Below are positions 7,992 through 15,814 of a stretch of DNA of 19,319 bases, one piece after another (position 1 is the stretch's first letter; each line of letters begins with the position of its first letter). The notes under the pieces are model-generated. The model did no database searches, was not told where the DNA came from, and saw nothing but the letters and a program-made list of their open reading frames with translations. A program made the translations under genes and the position numbers. The stretch lies in assembly GCA_947463105.1 (NCBI GenBank), contig CANHSD010000021.1:1-19319 (forward strand), given 5' to 3'. The DNA is from Chitinophagaceae bacterium. GTDB lineage: Bacteria > Bacteroidota > Bacteroidia > Chitinophagales > Chitinophagaceae.

Positions 7992-8372
7992 TTAGGCTCC
8001 AATCAGCGCCTTGTAAGCATTTACATCCAACAAGCCAGAGAGCTGGGAGGCGTCACTTACGGTCATTTTGATCATCCAGCCATCACCATATGGGTCTTGG
8101 TTTACCAGCTCAGGCTGGCTGTCAAGCAGGGAATTTTTTTCAGTGATGGTCCCAGTAACTGGCAGGAAGAGGTCACTTACGGTTTTGACCGCCTCAACAG
8201 TTCCAAACACTGCATCTGCAGACAATTCTTTTCCGATGGTTTCAATATCAACATAGATAATATCACCGAGTTCGCCCTGGGCAAATTCCGTAATGCCAAT
8301 GGTTGCAACATTTCCATCTATGGAGATCCATTCGTGTTCTTTGGTATAATGCAATTGCTCAGGAAAGTTCAT
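7992..8372 (-). CDS. gcvH: glycine cleavage system H protein
   Basis: A 126-residue H protein, normal length. It carries the lipoyl group that shuttles the aminomethyl intermediate between the P, T and L proteins when glycine is broken down. The lipoylated lysine is K63, in FGTVEAVKTVSDL, with the usual glutamate-rich context. The N-terminal YTKEHEW (residues 9-15) and the C-terminal DPYGDGWMIKM are family signatures. The genes for the P, T and L proteins are not in the window. The 117-base gap upstream contains a direct repeat and a nested inverted repeat, so gcvH probably has its own promoter rather than relying on the cyclophilin gene behind it. Confidence 0.96.
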   Translation of the reverse strand: MNFPEQLHYTKEHEWISIDGNVATIGITEFAQGELGDIIYVDIETIGKELSADAVFGTVEAVKTVSDLFLPVTGTITEKNSLLDSQPELVNQDPYGDGWMIKMTVSDASQLSGLLDVNAYKALIGA

Positions 8373-8378
8373 GATCTG

Positions 8379-8410
8379 ATATTTTGTGCAAGTTTACAAT
8401 ATTTTGCACC
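8379..8410. repeat. 20-base-spaced direct repeat upstream of gcvH
   Basis: ATATTTTG occurs at 8379-8386 and again at 8399-8406, exactly 20 bases apart (about two helical turns). Each is followed within a base or two by GCA (TGCA and CACC contexts). It lies 7 to 38 bases before the gcvH start codon, in the expected promoter region. It could be a paired protein-binding site or simply AT-rich coincidence. Confidence 0.4.
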
Positions 8411-8430
8411 CATCATGAAAAATCTTTCGG

Positions 8431-8490
8431 AATCAGTGGAACAGATGGGGTATTCACAACAGCAATCCCATTGAGGAACCGTTACTGATT
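8431..8490. repeat. nested inverted repeat between cyclophilin gene and gcvH
   Basis: AATCAGT (8431-8437) pairs with ACTGATT (8484-8490), and inside these ATGGG (8445-8449) pairs with CCCAT (8467-8471). The outer arm begins at the last base of the cyclophilin stop codon. In the minus-strand transcript the structure is followed by CCGAAAG and five Ts, so it may be a loose terminator for the cyclophilin unit. The loops are large and the stems interrupted. Confidence 0.35.
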
Positions 8491-9197
8491 CAACGTGTTC
8501 TTCTGACCAACTTCATGTCCTGGATGCGAATATCCGTGAGGGGTTTGTCTCCTCCCTTTCTCCCGCTGGTCTTTGTGTTGGCAATCTTGTCCAACACATC
8601 ATATCCGATGATCAGCTCTCCAAATATGGTATAATTTTGGTCTAAATGCGGTGCACCACCCGCTGTCTTGTATATTTTTCTGTGCGCCTCTGGAAGTTTT
8701 CTGCCTTTCAGGCGGTGTGTTTCTACAGAGTCCAGTGAAACATCATTGAATAGCCTTCCCTGTACGATGTAAAATTGCGTACCACTGCTGTTTTTCTGGG
8801 GATTCACATCATCTCCCATCCTTGCAGCAGCCAGTACCCCTCGTCTGTGGTAGCGTTCAGGCCTTATTTCTGCCGGCAAGGTATATTGTTTTATCAGGGA
8901 TGATGTATCAGCATTGGGTTTTGTTTTTTCGTCACCGGCCTGTATCATAAACCCGCTGATGACCCGGTGGAATCCTATTCCCTTGTAATAATCCGATTTA
9001 ACCAAACGAATGAAATTGTCTCTGTGCATCGGTGTTGAATCGTTCAGCCTCAGCACCATATTTCCGGAATCGGTCTTGACCAGGATGTCTTTTCTCAGGT
9101 CAGCTTTTCGAATTTTTCCTGTAGGTTGGGCCATAACGGTGACAAGCACCAAAAACAGGAAACTGAAAAACATGACAAAGGGAAGATGTTTTGTCAT
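8490..9197 (-). CDS. exported cyclophilin-type peptidyl-prolyl isomerase
   Basis: A 235-residue cyclophilin that speeds cis-trans isomerisation of proline bonds. Residues 1-23 form a signal peptide (hydrophobic stretch FVMFFSFLFLVLVTV ending VMA before Q), with no lipobox cysteine, so the protein is expected in the periplasm. The active site is present: GFHRVI with catalytic R78, FMIQAGD (residues 83-89), and SSGTQFYIV (137-145). The end of the domain reads LDQNYTIFGELIIGYDVLDKIA. An extra loop of about 40 residues lies between FYIVQGRLF and LDQNY, which I recall as common in Bacteroidota cyclophilins. Its ATG overlaps the stop codon of the gene upstream (TAATG), so translation of the two is probably coupled. 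Confidence 0.93.
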   Translation of the reverse strand: MTKHLPFVMFFSFLFLVLVTVMAQPTGKIRKADLRKDILVKTDSGNMVLRLNDSTPMHRDNFIRLVKSDYYKGIGFHRVISGFMIQAGDEKTKPNADTSSLIKQYTLPAEIRPERYHRRGVLAAARMGDDVNPQKNSSGTQFYIVQGRLFNDVSLDSVETHRLKGRKLPEAHRKIYKTAGGAPHLDQNYTIFGELIIGYDVLDKIANTKTSGRKGGDKPLTDIRIQDMKLVRRTR

Positions 9198-9541
9198 TAA
9201 AATTCGTTTTGTGAAAAATAGAACAATACATGGTCTTTCATGAAATTTTCCTGTTGCATGAATTCCATGGGGGGCAACTCTTTGATCTGTTTAAAATGAG
9301 GCCAACTGTCCTCGTCCCAGCCTTCCAGCTCGTAGTATCCTCCCGGTATGAGGATGGTACAAACAGCTACATGCATGAGGTCTTGTTTCTGCTCTTTGGT
9401 AAAACTATGGCCCACCCCACCTACTTCCTGAATGCCAATCAGGAACAGGATGGATTCCATATCCGGTTTTTTGCCAAAACGTTCTACCAATTTTTCTTCC
9501 AGTTTCCACCACCTGGCTTGCAAGTCATCAGAGATCATCAT
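9197..9541 (-). CDS. conserved-looking small protein of unknown function
   Basis: I do not recognise a named family. The 114-residue product has no signal peptide and no membrane helix, so it is expected in the cytoplasm. It is acidic and rich in aromatic residues (RWWKLEEKL near 10-18, GGYYELEGWDEDSWPHF near 67-83, HVLFYFSQNEF at the end). A middle segment reads FGKKPDMESILFLIGIQEVGGVGHSFTKEQKQDLMHVA. It reads like a real protein rather than a shadow: it is the only long frame on its strand here, ends in a TAATG overlap with the cyclophilin gene, and begins right after a -7-box match. Two ATGs stand side by side at 9541 and 9538, and either may be used. It diverges from serS across 55 bases. 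Confidence 0.75.
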   Translation of the reverse strand: MMISDDLQARWWKLEEKLVERFGKKPDMESILFLIGIQEVGGVGHSFTKEQKQDLMHVAVCTILIPGGYYELEGWDEDSWPHFKQIKELPPMEFMQQENFMKDHVLFYFSQNEF

Positions 9542-9545
9542 GCTG

Positions 9546-9553
9546 CAAAATTA
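9546..9553 (-). promoter_or_regulatory. candidate -7 box for the small-protein/cyclophilin unit
   Basis: On the minus strand TAATTTTG matches the Bacteroidota -7 consensus TAnnTTTG exactly. Only four bases (CAGC) separate it from the first ATG, which predicts a leaderless or nearly leaderless transcript. No TTTG is seen at the expected -33 spacing. Confidence 0.4.
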
Positions 9554-9573
9554 GTGCATCTGTACCGATTGCT

Positions 9574-9581
9574 TATCTTTA
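9574..9581 (+). promoter_or_regulatory. candidate serS -7 box
   Basis: TATCTTTA differs from the TAnnTTTG consensus only in the last base and ends 15 bases before the serS ATG, giving a very short leader. GGAAGG touches the ATG directly. The -33 element is not clear. Confidence 0.3.
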
Positions 9582-9596
9582 CAAAAAATTGGAAGG

Positions 9597-10868
9597 ATGC
9601 TTCAGCTAGGGTTTATACGCAGCAACAGGGAAAAAGTGCTAGAAGGTTTGAAAAAAAAGAACTTCCAGGACCTTGATTTGATTGACAAAATCATCGCGTC
9701 AGACGACCTGAGGAAGACGCTGCAGTTTAATTCGGATGAATTGCTTGCCAAACGCAATGCAGCCTCCAAAGCCATTGGCATGCTGATTGCCCAAGGCAAG
9801 AAAGAAGAAGCTGAGGCCCAAAAAGCCGAGGTCACTACCTTAAAAGAGACAATTGACAGTTATGCTGTTCAGTTGGCAGAAGTGGAGGGAATCGTTGAAG
9901 GTATGTTGTTGCGTATTCCCAATTTGCCTGGCGAAAGGGTTCCTGTAGGAAAATCTGCAGAAGACAATACCGTGGTTCGCCAGCATGGAGATATCCCAAA
10001 ACTTCATGATGGCGCTCTTCCCCATTGGGACTTGATCACAAAATATGACCTGGTAGATTTTCAAACAGGTGTTAAGATTACTGGAAGTGGGTTTGCGCTT
10101 TATAAAGGCAGGGGAGCCAAGCTTCAACGCGCCATGATTCAATATTTTCTGGACTATAATATTGCCGCAGGATATACCGAGTTTATTCCGCCCTATGTAG
10201 TGAATTATGCATCTGCTTATGGAACAGGGCAGCTTCCAGACAAGGAAGGGCAGATGTACCACATGGCCATTGACGACCTCTATCTCATTCCAACTGCAGA
10301 AGTTCCAGTAACCAATATCTATAGGGATGAGATCATCCCTTCGGCATCACTGCCTGTAAAAATGACTGCCTATACCCCCTGTTTCAGGAGGGAGGCAGGA
10401 AGCTTTGGAAAAGATGTCCGCGGGCTGAACCGTGTCCACCAGTTTGATAAGGTTGAGGTGGTACATATCACAGAAGCATCCACCAGTTACGATGTGCTTG
10501 AAGAAATGGTTTTGCATGTGGAAAAGCTGATTCAATCACTGGGGCTTCCTTACAGGATTCTCTTGCTTTGCGGAGGAGACATGGGCTTTGCCTCAGCCAT
10601 GACCTATGATTTTGAGGTATACAGTGCAGCCCAAGAGCGTTGGCTGGAAGTCAGCTCGGTGTCCAACTTTGAAAGTTTTCAGTCCAACCGCATGAAGATC
10701 CGGACCAAGGATGAAAATGGGAAGACCCAGCTGCTGCATACCCTTAATGGCAGTTCATTGGCCTTGCCGAGGATTTTGGCCAGTTTGCTTGAAAATCACC
10801 AGACACCGGAAGGCATTCTCATCCCGGAAGTGCTTCGCCCATATTTTGGGGCAGACATGATTGCTTAA
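9597..10868 (+). CDS. serS: serine--tRNA ligase
   Basis: A 423-residue class II aminoacyl-tRNA synthetase that charges tRNA-Ser. Residues about 25-105 form the long antiparallel coiled coil that grips the tRNA's extra arm. The core motifs are in place: TAEVP at 233-237, motif 2 with CFRREAGSFG (262-271) and motif 3 NGSSLALPRILASLLEN (384-400). The motif 3 wording (SSLALPR rather than SGLAVGR) I recall as usual for Bacteroidota. Length is normal. Codons 19-21 are AAA AAA AAG, an eight-base A run; a -1 slip there would meet a stop within six codons. The gene faces alkB with 15 bases between stop codons. Confidence 0.97.
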   Translation: MLQLGFIRSNREKVLEGLKKKNFQDLDLIDKIIASDDLRKTLQFNSDELLAKRNAASKAIGMLIAQGKKEEAEAQKAEVTTLKETIDSYAVQLAEVEGIVEGMLLRIPNLPGERVPVGKSAEDNTVVRQHGDIPKLHDGALPHWDLITKYDLVDFQTGVKITGSGFALYKGRGAKLQRAMIQYFLDYNIAAGYTEFIPPYVVNYASAYGTGQLPDKEGQMYHMAIDDLYLIPTAEVPVTNIYRDEIIPSASLPVKMTAYTPCFRREAGSFGKDVRGLNRVHQFDKVEVVHITEASTSYDVLEEMVLHVEKLIQSLGLPYRILLLCGGDMGFASAMTYDFEVYSAAQERWLEVSSVSNFESFQSNRMKIRTKDENGKTQLLHTLNGSSLALPRILASLLENHQTPEGILIPEVLRPYFGADMIA

Positions 10869-10883
10869 GTAACATTTCCACTT

Positions 10884-11942
10884 TTAATGTGAAGCTGCCA
10901 TCCGTAGGTGATAGGCTTCGATCCTTTTGTGCATGATGCCAAACCAAACCGGGGGAATCAAAGAAAGGAGCAACATGCCTGGATATCCTGTGGGCATCTG
11001 AGGAGCGCTATCGTGGTGCCTGAGCACCTGGTATTTTTTGCTGGCCAGGTAATGATGATCACTGTGCCTGGACAATTCAAAAAGCATCAGGCGCCCGAGG
11101 ATATGGCTGCTGTTCCAGCTGTGTTCTGGCATGGCCCTTTCGTATCCATTGTCCGTTTTCTTTCTTTCCAGTCCATAGTGTTCAATGTAATTGACTGTTT
11201 CAAGTAGTAAAATACCCAATGCGGCTGCAGCCAGAAAACAAAGCAAGGCAAGGCTTCCAAAATAAATGAAAATACCCATGACAAGCGCTAGCTGGAGGCA
11301 CTGGAATTGGATCATCTGGTTGCTGAAATGCCAAACAGGTCTTCCATTTTTCCTTTGCTCATCTGCAGCAATTTTCCAGGCGGAAAGGAAGCCCATCACT
11401 ACAGACCGGCAATAAAAAAAATAAACAGGCTCACCTTTTCTTGCGCTGCTAGGATCTTCATGGGTGGATACATTTTTATGATGGCCCTTGTTGTGCTCGA
11501 TATAAAAATGCATGTACAGAGAAGTGAGCAAAAGCAACTTGGCCAGGTTCCTTTCATAAAGGTTTTTCCTGTGCCCCAATTCATGCCCCACGTTGATGCC
11601 AAATGTTCCGCAAAGCAGGCCCATGGCAATGATCCGCCCTGTCAGTTCAAGCCCAGATAGTGCTGGATCCTTCACGGCAACCAGGAAAAAGTACAGTGCA
11701 ACATACTGAAGCGGCACCATGATATAGAGCCAAAGGTCATAGAGCCTGTCGTTTTTTGCCACCTGCTCTTCTGCCTCACTGAGGTTTCCGGATGCAGCAG
11801 GAAATACCAGTTCAAACAGGGGGATGAACATAAAGGTATAGATCAATGGAAGTGCGGTGGTCCATCCAGTATGCATGAACGCATAGAAGGAAAGAAAATA
11901 CAGGCTGATCGGTGCCGCAAATTTCAATGACCTGATGTGCAT
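10884..11942 (-). CDS. alkB: AlkB-type alkane 1-monooxygenase (membrane di-iron hydroxylase)
   Basis: A 352-residue membrane protein with about six helices and all the histidine boxes of alkane hydroxylases: HELGHR at 120-125, EHNKGHHKNV at 149-158, the NYIEHYG box at 251-257, and LSRHSDHHY at 290-298, with the AlkB-typical YQVLRHH shortly after. These histidines hold two irons that oxidise terminal methyl groups of alkanes using electrons from rubredoxin. The HYG box separates AlkB from fatty-acid desaturases and xylene monooxygenases with similar boxes. No rubredoxin or rubredoxin reductase gene is in the window. It is the last gene of a same-strand run, ten bases after the OPT gene. The true substrate is uncertain, since related enzymes may act on other hydrocarbons or lipids. 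Confidence 0.9.
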   Translation of the reverse strand: MHIRSLKFAAPISLYFLSFYAFMHTGWTTALPLIYTFMFIPLFELVFPAASGNLSEAEEQVAKNDRLYDLWLYIMVPLQYVALYFFLVAVKDPALSGLELTGRIIAMGLLCGTFGINVGHELGHRKNLYERNLAKLLLLTSLYMHFYIEHNKGHHKNVSTHEDPSSARKGEPVYFFYCRSVVMGFLSAWKIAADEQRKNGRPVWHFSNQMIQFQCLQLALVMGIFIYFGSLALLCFLAAAALGILLLETVNYIEHYGLERKKTDNGYERAMPEHSWNSSHILGRLMLFELSRHSDHHYLASKKYQVLRHHDSAPQMPTGYPGMLLLSLIPPVWFGIMHKRIEAYHLRMAASH

Positions 11943-11952
11943 GATAGAAGGG

Positions 11953-14004
11953 TTAAGGGGTGGTTGATGGATTTTCTGGTTTTACTGCAATCCTATAAAG
12001 GATGATTGCCATGGCAAAGAAAAGAAGGGTTCCCAGCAGGTAATATCCTTGTTCTCCGATGGCATGTGTGATGTTTTCCTCGAAGTTTAATTGGTTAAGG
12101 GCTTTTGCCACTGTTTCATTGGCAGAGAGAAAGGCCACAATCACCCCTGCAATGGCACCGCCAGCAACCAGTCCTGTGGCAAAAAGATTTCCCTTTCTGA
12201 GATCTTCCTCTTCTTCACTGACCTTTTCTTTCTTTTTCTTTCCATCAACAATGCCTCTTATGGCACCACCAATAAAAATGGGCAAGGTGGTAGATAAGGG
12301 AAGATAGATACCAATGGCAAAGCTCAAAGCCTTGATGCCACAGAGTTCCATGACAATGGCGATGGCAACCCCAACAAGGACAAACTGCCAATCCAGGTTA
12401 AAAGAAAGTATGCCCTTGATCAATGTTGCCATCAAGGTTGCCTGTGGAGCCGCATATTGATCTGTCCCAATCGCATGATGGATGCCCGAAGACAGCATTT
12501 CCTGTGTAGGCGTATCGAGTATTTTGATGGTGAATCCGATGGCAATCGATGAAACAATCGCCCCGATGAAAAGCGCAATCTGCTGTGACTTTGGTGTGGC
12601 ACCCAGGATGTATCCCGTTTTGAGATCTTGTGATGTTGCACCAGCGTTTGCCGCTGCGATACAAATCATCCCACCCACAACCAGGGCCATGGGTTCATAA
12701 AGTTTACCAGTCCATCCCACAGCAATAAAAACCAGGCATGTTCCCATGATGGTAGCAATGGTCATGCCGGAGATGGGGTTGTTGGAAGATCCGATCAATC
12801 CTACAATTCGGGAGGAAACGGTTACAAAAAAAGCACCAAACAACACCACCAGGATGCCGATCAACAATTTGCTGAGTATACCATTCCCAGGCACCTGTGG
12901 CATGATGGCCATGAGCAAAATCAGGCCAAGGCTTCCCCACAATACAATTTTCACTGACAGGTCTTTTTCGGTACGAATGACTTTCTGCAATCCATCGTTC
13001 CCGGACCGAACCGATCCGAGGCTTCCCTTGAAAGATGAAATGATGGTCGGGATGGTTTTGATCAGGGTGATGAAGCCGCCAGCAGCCACAGCACCGGCCC
13101 CGATCTGCCGTACAAATGCCCTGTAAATGGCCACTGCATAATCATTGAATTGATGCGTTGCAGGGTTCCATCCACCAGGGCCTCCTGCTGTATGGATGTC
13201 TTGAAGATAGCCCAGCTTGATCAGTTGATTGGCAATCACATCCCCGGGCACAACTGTTGCCAGCAAGGGATTGAATACAAACCAGGTGAGTACACTTCCC
13301 GCAACCAATACTCCTGCAATTTTAGGTCCAATGATGTATCCTACACCCAAATATTCCGGCGTGATCTCACCACTGATTTTAGCAGAGGGCAAATATTTGT
13401 TGGCCTGTGATGTAATGTAGGAAGGGGTTTCAGCAACAACATGCAATATTTTTTGCAGAAATGCATAGGCTGTTGCTATGCCCAATCCGGCAAATGCCGT
13501 TTGGGCAAAATTGCCCCCTTTTTCACCGGCTTTCAGCACGGATGCACAAGCCGTTCCTTCAGGATAGGGAAGGGTTTCGTGTTCCTTTACAATCAAAGCA
13601 CTCCTCAACGGGATCATCATCAGTGTTCCCAGCATCCCGCCAAAAATGGCCAACACAAGGATGGTGATGTAGTTGAAATAATCTGCACTGCCTGCCTCGC
13701 TCAGAAAAAGAAATCCTGGAAGGGTGAATACCACTCCTGCGGCAATGCTCTCCCCAGCTGAACCTGTAGTCTGGATGATGTTGTTCTCAAGAATGGTTGT
13801 TTTGAGAAACAATTTGCTCAATGCAATGGACATCACCGCAATCGGGATGGAAGCAGATACCGTAAGCCCGGCCTTTAGTGCAAGGTATACCGTTGCTGCT
13901 CCAAAGATGACACCGAAGCAGGCACCAGTAATGACGGCCTTCAGCGTGAATTCTTTCATTACGGTTTCAGGAGCAATGAAGGGCATGAATTTCTTTTCAG
14001 ACAT
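11953..14004 (-). CDS. OPT-family oligopeptide transporter
   Basis: A 683-residue protein with roughly 15 membrane helices, of the bacterial OPT family. Signatures include the opening APETVMKEFTLKAVITG (residues 11-27), a first helix pair GVIFGAATVYLALKAGLTVSAS, ENNIIQTTGSAGES at 73-86, and LPYPEGTAC near 145-153. A charged loop (KKKKEKVSEEEEDLRKG, about residues 587-605) separates the last helices. Family members import peptides or metal-chelate complexes by proton coupling; bacterial substrates are mostly unproven. It lies between a POT transporter gene (27 bases upstream) and alkB (10 bases downstream) and is probably in one transcript with them. Confidence 0.92.
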   Translation of the reverse strand: MSEKKFMPFIAPETVMKEFTLKAVITGACFGVIFGAATVYLALKAGLTVSASIPIAVMSIALSKLFLKTTILENNIIQTTGSAGESIAAGVVFTLPGFLFLSEAGSADYFNYITILVLAIFGGMLGTLMMIPLRSALIVKEHETLPYPEGTACASVLKAGEKGGNFAQTAFAGLGIATAYAFLQKILHVVAETPSYITSQANKYLPSAKISGEITPEYLGVGYIIGPKIAGVLVAGSVLTWFVFNPLLATVVPGDVIANQLIKLGYLQDIHTAGGPGGWNPATHQFNDYAVAIYRAFVRQIGAGAVAAGGFITLIKTIPTIISSFKGSLGSVRSGNDGLQKVIRTEKDLSVKIVLWGSLGLILLMAIMPQVPGNGILSKLLIGILVVLFGAFFVTVSSRIVGLIGSSNNPISGMTIATIMGTCLVFIAVGWTGKLYEPMALVVGGMICIAAANAGATSQDLKTGYILGATPKSQQIALFIGAIVSSIAIGFTIKILDTPTQEMLSSGIHHAIGTDQYAAPQATLMATLIKGILSFNLDWQFVLVGVAIAIVMELCGIKALSFAIGIYLPLSTTLPIFIGGAIRGIVDGKKKKEKVSEEEEDLRKGNLFATGLVAGGAIAGVIVAFLSANETVAKALNQLNFEENITHAIGEQGYYLLGTLLFFAMAIILYRIAVKPENPSTTP

Positions 14005-14031
14005 GGCAGAAGTTTATGGTTGTGTATTCGT

Positions 14032-15735
14032 TTAGGAGTTCATCATTTTCTGCAACCATTTGGTCAGCATAAACAGGATCAGCGATGCAAGTCCAGACAG
14101 TACCACGAAGAGCATGAAAAAATCATACATGTTGTGCATCTCATACCCAAGAAATGATGTGGTTTTGTCTTCCGGATAGAGGGCGCTGAGCTGGCCTGCC
14201 AGTTTATTGGCAAAGGCGTTGGCAAGAAACCAAACCGCCATCAACAGGGAAGCCAATTTCAGGGGAGCCAGCTTGTTGACCAAGGAGAGGCCGATTGGTG
14301 AAAGGCAGAGCTCTCCCCAGGTATGGAGCATGTAAAGACCAGCCAGCCAAATCATGGTTACTTTCATGCCTGGTTGAATATTGTTGACGCCAACGCTGAT
14401 CCATAAATAGCCCAGTGAAAGCAGCAAAAGTCCGATGGCCATTTTGGTGGGGGATGAAGGTTCATGTTTTCCCAACTTGATCCAGAGCCAGGCAAATATT
14501 GGTGCAAAAAGCACAACATAGGTTGAGTTCAAAGACTGAAAAAAGCTGGCAGGTACTTCCTCAAAAAGGATGGAAGAGTTGATGGTGGACATGAATGAGT
14601 AATCCATGTAAAGGATTCCTGCAGCCATCAGTAGAAGCAGGAAATAAACTACGTTTCGGAGCAGCACATCGTTTTCCGATAAGTTATTTTTTGCGCGTTG
14701 GTATAACCTGAAAATAAAGAACAACAATGCAGCTGAGGCTGCATAAATGGTCCAGACCGGGATGGACCAGTCAAGCCTCCTGTTTGTCTGTTCATCAGCA
14801 AAAAAAGTGAGTGAGGCACCCGCCTGTTCAAAGGCACTCCAGAAGAAAACCACAAAGAAGGAAACAATGAAAATCACACCCACTTTTTTCTTCTCGATAA
14901 TGCTGAGGCTTTTGTCGCTGAAAATCACAAAAAGGATCACCGAAAGCGCTCCAATCAATAAGTAGAAAAGGAAACTGAAAACCCTGGCATCAATGTAGAG
15001 CATAGCAATCATCAGGGTGGAAAAAAGCCCCAACCCAATGCTGATGGCTACTGGTGTTAAGAACTTGCTTTGCGTACCTGCTGGAGCATTGCCAATTTGC
15101 TGGCCTTCTGGGTTGATCAGGTATTTGTCCTGGAAGGTCTTTTGAACAATTACACTCAGCAACATTGCAATGCCAGCAATTAAAAATGCCCATTTGAAAT
15201 CAGCCGGGTTCCCTGTGTCTCCAAATGCTCCACAGAGAAAGGGCCCCAAAGCACCACCCACATTGATGCCCATGTAAAAAATGGTATAAGCCGGATCAAT
15301 CCTGCGATCACCGGGCGTGTAGAGCTGGCCAACCAGAGAAGAGATGTTTGGCTTGAAGAAACCATTGCCCGCAATCATGAAGCCCAGTCCACTGAAAAAA
15401 AGGAAGGTCGACAAGGAGGCATTGGTGTCATAGACGGAAGCACAGAAAAACAGGATGAACTCACCCAGTGCCATTGTGAGGCCTCCTGCAAGGATGGATC
15501 TTTTGTTGCCCCAATAGCGGTCAGCCATAAAGCCTCCAACCAAGGGGGTCAGGTAACTAAGACTTGTATAACTTCCATAAAGCTGGGAGGCTATAGTTTT
15601 GTCAAGCAGCAGGGCCTTGGTCATGAACAATATCAGGATAGCCCTCATTCCATAGTAGTTGAATCGCTCCCACATTTCCGTAGAAAAAAGAATATAAAGT
15701 CCTTTTGGATGCGATGTGTTTTGGTTGGTTGACAT
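14032..15735 (-). CDS. POT/PTR2-family proton-dependent peptide transporter
   Basis: A 567-residue major-facilitator protein of the POT family (di- and tripeptide uptake driven by protons). The family's ExxER motif is E20-M-W-E23-R24 at the start of helix 1, followed by FNYYGMRAIL. The second signature, FYMGINVGGALGPFLCG, falls near residues 150-165. About 14 membrane helices can be counted, and the length fits the larger bacterial members rather than the 480-500-residue enterobacterial Dtp proteins. It is the first gene of the POT-OPT-alkB run; its promoter must lie in the 79-base gap shared with purD. I see only a weak -7-like TATTTTAG (minus strand, 15765-15758). Confidence 0.94.
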   Translation of the reverse strand: MSTNQNTSHPKGLYILFSTEMWERFNYYGMRAILILFMTKALLLDKTIASQLYGSYTSLSYLTPLVGGFMADRYWGNKRSILAGGLTMALGEFILFFCASVYDTNASLSTFLFFSGLGFMIAGNGFFKPNISSLVGQLYTPGDRRIDPAYTIFYMGINVGGALGPFLCGAFGDTGNPADFKWAFLIAGIAMLLSVIVQKTFQDKYLINPEGQQIGNAPAGTQSKFLTPVAISIGLGLFSTLMIAMLYIDARVFSFLFYLLIGALSVILFVIFSDKSLSIIEKKKVGVIFIVSFFVVFFWSAFEQAGASLTFFADEQTNRRLDWSIPVWTIYAASAALLFFIFRLYQRAKNNLSENDVLLRNVVYFLLLLMAAGILYMDYSFMSTINSSILFEEVPASFFQSLNSTYVVLFAPIFAWLWIKLGKHEPSSPTKMAIGLLLLSLGYLWISVGVNNIQPGMKVTMIWLAGLYMLHTWGELCLSPIGLSLVNKLAPLKLASLLMAVWFLANAFANKLAGQLSALYPEDKTTSFLGYEMHNMYDFFMLFVVLSGLASLILFMLTKWLQKMMNS

Positions 15736-15752
15736 GTGTCTTTATTTGTTGA

Positions 15753-15782
15753 TTTGCCTAAAATAAGCAATTTGTATCTTCG
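15753..15782 (+). promoter_or_regulatory. candidate purD promoter
   Basis: TTTG (15753-15756) and TATCTTCG (15775-15782) fit the Bacteroidota pattern TTTG and TAnnTTTG with an 18-base spacer, the -7 box having one mismatch. The transcript start would fall near 15788, leaving a leader of about 25 bases before the purD ATG. Confidence 0.45.
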
Positions 15783-15814
15783 CCACGCTTTTCGGTAAAC
15801 AATAAAAATCAACC

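Noticed and set aside
7988..8002. TTG start for the vanZ-like gene overlapping gcvH
   Set aside because: An ATG at 7987, four bases after the gcvH stop, gives a normal VanZ-like N-terminus without overlap.
9651..9659. A AAA AAG slippery-type sequence in codons 19-21 of serS
   Set aside because: It simply encodes three lysines; a -1 slip meets a stop within six codons, and I see no stimulating structure that would suggest programmed frameshifting.
9230..9676. Plus-strand open frame of 148 codons antisense to the small protein and entering serS
   Set aside because: It lies opposite a better supported gene, enters serS in the -1 frame, and its product shows no family features.
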